Shown piece after piece: positions 60,354 through 64,000 of a DNA stretch of 64,000 nt. The position numbers and the translations under genes are program-made. This DNA is from Fictibacillus nanhaiensis (lineage in GTDB: Bacteria; Bacillota; Bacilli; Bacillales; Fictibacillaceae), in assembly GCA_017052515.1 (NCBI GenBank), contig JAFHKR010000039.1, positions 1,302,001 to 1,366,000 of the forward strand, read 5' to 3'. The notes under the pieces are model-generated. The model searched no databases and had not been told where the DNA came from. It was given only the letters and a program-made list of their open reading frames with translations. Within the stretch, counting starts at the first letter, position 1. The number at the start of each line of letters is the position of its first letter.

Positions 60354-61538
60354 TTACTTGCGTTTTGAGTTGATAAAACGTTCGATGCGATCTAAAGCTT
60401 CCATGATCGTATCAAGGCTCGTTGCATAAGAAAGTCTCACGTTATCAGGCGCACCAAATCCTGAACCTGGTACTAAAGCTACTTTTTCTTCTTCTAAAAG
60501 AGCTTCTACCCACTCATCAACAGAGTTAAATCCTGTCATACTTACCGCTTCTGTTGCGTTCGGGAAGAGATAGAACGCTCCGTTCGGTTTAACACATGTG
60601 ATACCAGGAATCGTGATCAGACGGTCGTACACTTTGTTCATACGTTCTTCAAACGCTTGACGCATCTCTTCAACAGGTTCTTGAGTCCCGTTGTATGCTG
60701 CAAGTGCACCATATTGAGAGGTTGTTGTCGGGTTCGATGTACTATGGCTGTCTAAGTTCGTCATCGCTTTAATAATCTTAGCATCACCTGCTGCAAAACC
60801 GATTCTCCAACCTGTCATCGCATGAGATTTGGATAGACCGTTGATGATGATCGTCTGTTTCTTCAGTTCAGGTGATAGTTCAGCAATCGACGTGTGTTTT
60901 ACTCCGCCATAAACTAGCTTTTCATAGATTTCATCAGACACGATCAACACATCATGTTCTAAGCATACTTCTCCGATCGCACGCAGTTCCTCAGCTGAAT
61001 AAAGTGACCCAGTCGGATTGCTTGGAGAGTTCAATACAAGTGCTTTCGTTTGTTTGGTGATCGCTTTTTTCAGATCTTCTGCCGTGATCTTGAATTGATT
61101 CTCTTCTTTTCCTTCCAAGTAAACTGGCGTACCGTCAGCTAGTTTCACTTGTTCAGGATAGCTCACCCAATATGGTATCGGGATGATCACTTCGTCTCCT
61201 TCATCAAGGATTGCTTGAAACAGAGAGTACAACGAATGTTTCGCTCCTGTACTTACAATGATCTCAGACGGTTCGTACGTTAACCCTTGATCTTGCTTCA
61301 GCTTGTTCACGATCGCTTTTTTTAGTGACAAAAGACCGCCAGAAGCTGTATATTTCGTGTGTCCTTCTTTCATAGACTCATAAGCCGCTTCAATAATATG
61401 TATCGGTGTATTAAAGTCAGGTTCACCTGCACCAAGTGCGATTACATCGTGCCCGTCTGCCTTTAATTGGTTTGCCTTTGCTGTGATTGCGAGAGTTGTT
61501 GAAGGAGTTAATGCCTCCACACGTTTTGCAAGCTTCAT
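60354..61538 (-). CDS. aspB: Aspartate aminotransferase
   Basis: The 394-residue PLP enzyme of fold type I has SNPTGSLYSAEEL, the lysine that binds PLP in NGLSKSHAMTGWRIG, and conserved ALVPGSGFGAPDNVRLSYA near the C-terminus. It transfers the amino group between aspartate and 2-oxoglutarate, feeding asparagine supply next to asnS. ATG 61538 (GGAGGG upstream) is chosen over an in-frame ATG 30 bases earlier. Confidence 0.95.
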   Translation of the reverse strand: MKLAKRVEALTPSTTLAITAKANQLKADGHDVIALGAGEPDFNTPIHIIEAAYESMKEGHTKYTASGGLLSLKKAIVNKLKQDQGLTYEPSEIIVSTGAKHSLYSLFQAILDEGDEVIIPIPYWVSYPEQVKLADGTPVYLEGKEENQFKITAEDLKKAITKQTKALVLNSPSNPTGSLYSAEELRAIGEVCLEHDVLIVSDEIYEKLVYGGVKHTSIAELSPELKKQTIIINGLSKSHAMTGWRIGFAAGDAKIIKAMTNLDSHSTSNPTTTSQYGALAAYNGTQEPVEEMRQAFEERMNKVYDRLITIPGITCVKPNGAFYLFPNATEAVSMTGFNSVDEWVEALLEEEKVALVPGSGFGAPDNVRLSYATSLDTIMEALDRIERFINSKRK

Positions 61539-61575
61539 ACTACTAAATCCCTCCACTTTTTTATTCATCTGATTT

Positions 61576-62061
61576 CTATTGATCTGATTCTTTCAGACGA
61601 TAGATCTCGTATCGCTCACCACTTTCAAAATACCCATAAAAGTAGGTGTAACGGTCCTTCGTGTCATAATAGACCACTTCCCATAATGGAATGCCATCTT
61701 CCATACCGAGACGGCTGTCGACGATCGTCTTCGCATCGTGGTTCTGTTTCACATAATTCAAGATCTGTTTTTCTGTAAGTCCTTCTTTCGCGTTCAAAGA
61801 GGTGACCTTTTTGTCTTTATCGACCCAAACGATCTTGTTTGTGCCTTTTTTGTTCTTACCTTCTACTACATAATACGTCTCATTCTTATAAAAGTGATCC
61901 ACATTCGTAATAGAAACGAGGTCCTCTTCTTTCTTAGCGATCTCAACCGCTTCTGCTTCTTTCTTAGCGGGCTTTGCTTGAACACCATTAAACAGATAAT
62001 AAGCTTGCCAGCTTGCTAAGATTAGAATGCCAATAACAACAAGTATCCACTTTTTCCCCAT
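61576..62061 (-). CDS. ypmB: YpmB family protein
   Basis: The 161-residue protein has one N-terminal span (KKWILVVIGILILASWQAYYLF) and two PepSY-like modules outside the membrane (EAVEIAKKEEDLVSITNVDHFYKNE, LTEKQILNYVKQNHDAKTIVD). This is the YpmB layout next to aspB. PepSY modules often inhibit peptidases; its own function is unknown. Confidence 0.9.
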   Translation of the reverse strand: MGKKWILVVIGILILASWQAYYLFNGVQAKPAKKEAEAVEIAKKEEDLVSITNVDHFYKNETYYVVEGKNKKGTNKIVWVDKDKKVTSLNAKEGLTEKQILNYVKQNHDAKTIVDSRLGMEDGIPLWEVVYYDTKDRYTYFYGYFESGERYEIYRLKESDQ

Positions 62062-62073
62062 ATTTAAGCCTTC

Positions 62074-62244
62074 CTATGTGCGATAGATCGTAAAAATCAT
62101 CTTATTTTTATTATCGTCATCTAACGCGAGCCCAAACATTAAATCTTGATGCTTTAATGTTTTGTTCAGTTCAGATACTACTTTATACAAGTCACTCGAC
62201 TTGTCCACCTTTAGCGTCGAAAGAACTTCAATTTTGCTTTCCAC
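62074..62244 (-). CDS. ypmA: YpmA family protein
   Basis: The 56-residue protein (VESKIEVLSTLKVDKS start, GLALDDDNKNKMIFTIYRT end) matches B. subtilis YpmA in length and ending. GTG 62244 has GAGGAGG upstream. It opens the ypmA-ypmB-aspB-asnS operon. Function unknown. Confidence 0.9.
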   Translation of the reverse strand: MESKIEVLSTLKVDKSSDLYKVVSELNKTLKHQDLMFGLALDDDNKNKMIFTIYRT

Positions 62245-62342
62245 GGTTCTTCCTCCTCTTACATCAATCTTTTCCTTGTTTACTATAGCAGAAAATCGGT
62301 GAAAAAGGTACTTTAGAATCCGTGAAAAAGGCCGAAACAAGA

Positions 62343-62374
62343 TCAAACCGACCAGATTTTTGCCTGATCGGTTT
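62343..62374 (-). terminator. Weak terminator before ypmA
   Basis: AAACCGACCAG pairs with CTGATCGGTTT with one mismatch. It lies just past the stop of the cyanophycinase-family gene on the minus strand. Confidence 0.6.
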
Positions 62375-62397
62375 TAAAAGGTAATGACAGGATTCAA

Positions 62398-64000
62398 TTA
62401 ATCGATCTTTACATGTACAGGCGTTATGTCAAGAGATACATCTACAAAAGAGTAATCATCCTTTTGACCGTCCGTATATCCCCAATATCCTTCTGTTTCA
62501 GCTGTTTTTCTAAAGTTCAACTCAAAACCTTTGTTATCGCTGAAGCTGTAACTTTTCACACTCGCCGCTTCAGCATTATCAACTAGATTGTAAGAAATGA
62601 ATCTGTTTAGAACGCCATGAGCACTTAAGACGCCTGAATGTGGCGGCACTTTGTGCTCATAATACTCATAACCTGTTGTACTGTCTTTTTTCTCGTTAAT
62701 TGAAATCTCTTTTGTTGTAAGATCGAGCACATCTCCTTGATTGATCCAGGATAGCTTAATATTCTTGAACTGACTTTGACCGAGTTCCGGACTCTTTACC
62801 TGTTTTGATAGATCAACTAAGGTTACCCCTCCTCTACCTACAACTTCTGCCTTTTTCTGATTATTGTAGACGACGAGAGCTGTATCTTCATCAATACCAT
62901 AAGAAAGATTATTGTGATTTCCTTTTTCATTAGAGACAGCAATCAATCTTCCAAGACGTGCTTTATTATCAAAGTGCTGATCCACGATTCCATACTCAAA
63001 GAAACCAAGCCCACGTTCTAAATACCCTGGACCCCCTTCTTGCTGAAGCATTCCGTCATACGTTTCTGTAAAACCAGAAGCAAGTGTATCGTAGCTTCCA
63101 CCTCCCGCGATCATGACATCACTCATAATCGCTGCACCTGCACTTGTTCCACCAAGTACTGCTCCATTTCTATACGTTTCCCAGATGGCATCTAAGACTT
63201 TAGAATTTGATCCGTCTTCGTTCAGCAGTGAATCTGTAATCTTGGTTTGATCACCACCTACAAACCAAACGGCATCCAATTGCTCTACTTTTTGGGCAAG
63301 ATCTTCGTTATTCTTATTTACTTCCGCCCATTTGGACTCATCCTCAGGTGTTTTTTTGTCATTCGTTACAGAGAGAGGTAGAATTTCGATGTGCGCTGCT
63401 GACATTCCGTAGCGAACGAGATCTTCTTTAAACGTTACGGATGAAGTCAAGCTAGAGCTTGCAGCCGGTATGATTCCCACTTTAGAATTCTCTTTATGTT
63501 TGGTTAGATCAATGAACTTTTTATAAACGTCTGCATTCGTGCTTCCTAATGAACCTCCTGCGATCAACAGGCTCCCTTTGACCGGTCTTGAACGGTCGAT
63601 GACGGGAGCTTTAAACGTAGAATGCTTGTACTCAGAGAATGCATCCTTATTTTCTGTAAAACTCACTTTCTTGGGCTCTACATCAAATGCGACATTTGTA
63701 AACGAATAATCGTCTTTTTGTCCATCTTTATAACCCCAATAGCCTTTCGTGTTCTCTGTTTTTCTAAACTGAAGCTGAAAGCCGTTGCCTAGAGAATCGT
63801 ATAAGTAACTCTTTACAGCATCAGTTGTCGAATTATCGATCAAAGAATACGAGAGATATTCTTTCATCCTTCCGTAAGAAGTAAATAAGCCTGTTGCATC
63901 GAGCGGCTTAAATTCATAGTATTCATATCCATTCGTTTCATCTTTATGATCGCTTATGAAAAACTCTTTCGTAGAAACATTTAAGGAGTCACCTGAAACG
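62398..64000 (-). CDS. Cyanophycinase-family (S51) peptidase, 5' end outside window
   Basis: The frame is open to the right edge, so the start is missing. The central domain is peptidase S51: GSLLIAGGSLGS, VWFVGGDQTK, catalytic serine in LGGTSAGAAIMSD and the histidine region VDQHFDNKARLGRLI. It is flanked on both sides by copies of a ~90-residue module: KPLDATGLFTSYGRMKEYL ... GYWGYKDGQKDDYSF and HSGVLSAHGVLNRFISYNLV ... GYWGYTDGQKDDYSF. Family members cleave cyanophycin or related aspartyl peptides; this one, with extra modules, is probably secreted and may use another substrate. Confidence 0.85.
   Translation of the reverse strand, partial: VSGDSLNVSTKEFFISDHKDETNGYEYYEFKPLDATGLFTSYGRMKEYLSYSLIDNSTTDAVKSYLYDSLGNGFQLQFRKTENTKGYWGYKDGQKDDYSFTNVAFDVEPKKVSFTENKDAFSEYKHSTFKAPVIDRSRPVKGSLLIAGGSLGSTNADVYKKFIDLTKHKENSKVGIIPAASSSLTSSVTFKEDLVRYGMSAAHIEILPLSVTNDKKTPEDESKWAEVNKNNEDLAQKVEQLDAVWFVGGDQTKITDSLLNEDGSNSKVLDAIWETYRNGAVLGGTSAGAAIMSDVMIAGGGSYDTLASGFTETYDGMLQQEGGPGYLERGLGFFEYGIVDQHFDNKARLGRLIAVSNEKGNHNNLSYGIDEDTALVVYNNQKKAEVVGRGGVTLVDLSKQVKSPELGQSQFKNIKLSWINQGDVLDLTTKEISINEKKDSTTGYEYYEHKVPPHSGVLSAHGVLNRFISYNLVDNAEAASVKSYSFSDNKGFELNFRKTAETEGYWGYTDGQKDDYSFVDVSLDITPVHVKID

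Noticed and set aside
1-64000. CRISPR arrays, tRNA/rRNA genes, prophage or insertion sequences
   Set aside because: No regularly spaced identical repeats with unique spacers, no tRNA-like cloverleaf and no transposase or integrase frame were seen by reading; this was not a tool-based search.

Overview
The window is low-GC DNA from an endospore-forming Gram-positive bacterium of the family Bacillaceae. The evidence is the ypmA-ypmB-aspB-asnS-dnaD-nth cluster, ypoC, recU-ponA, yppC, yppE, a small acid-soluble spore protein M, a LysM/GH18 spore-cortex hydrolase, strong AGGAGG ribosome binding sites, GTG/TTG starts and many hairpin-plus-T-tract terminators. The genus cannot be fixed from sequence alone. 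No rRNA, tRNA, CRISPR array, prophage or intact insertion sequence was seen.

1-8 kb: the end of a GDSL hydrolase, a secreted M23 peptidase, a PadR-controlled DrrAB-type ABC exporter with a DUF1048 gene and repeated operators, topoisomerase III, and a nucleotidyltransferase of the aminoglycoside/lincosamide-modifying type. 8-14.6 kb: a tightly overlapped seven-gene operon (binding protein, alkaline-phosphatase-superfamily hydrolase, two permeases, ATPase, DeoR regulator, PHP phosphoesterase) that looks like import and breakdown of an organophosphorus compound. 14.6-24 kb: accessory single genes (GNATs, kinases, PAP2 phosphatase, Lrp regulator, DUF445, GntR/YitT divergent pair with a 35-bp operator, DUF218) and an unlisted 34-codon gene.

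24-30 kb: a two-component system co-transcribed with a methyltransferase, and a VTT membrane protein; the same 10-bp direct repeats lie before both units. Next comes a riboswitch-like leader resembling the cyclic-di-GMP class I type, ahead of a TPP-enzyme/CMD/small-protein operon whose first gene carries an in-frame TGA. 30-45 kb: DinB, esterase, YwqG-like protein, a PadR-controlled membrane/lipoprotein cluster with a perfect 28-bp operator, a Zur-boxed five-gene Nik/Cnt-type importer followed by a MATE exporter, small membrane proteins (one with a nonsense codon), and a cupin behind a SigK-like promoter.

45-64 kb: conserved core. DEAD-box helicase, yppE, RacA-like protein, sspM, yppC, glutaredoxin-like protein, recU-ponA, spore hydrolase, ypoC, an amidase whose ribosome binding site sits in a hairpin, nth, dnaD, asnS, aspB, ypmB, ypmA, and a partial cyanophycinase-family protein. 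Between these lie two different ~21-bp-period repeats and one ~135-bp GC-rich inverted repeat.

Functions are family-level inferences from visible motifs and remembered homologues; no database search was run.
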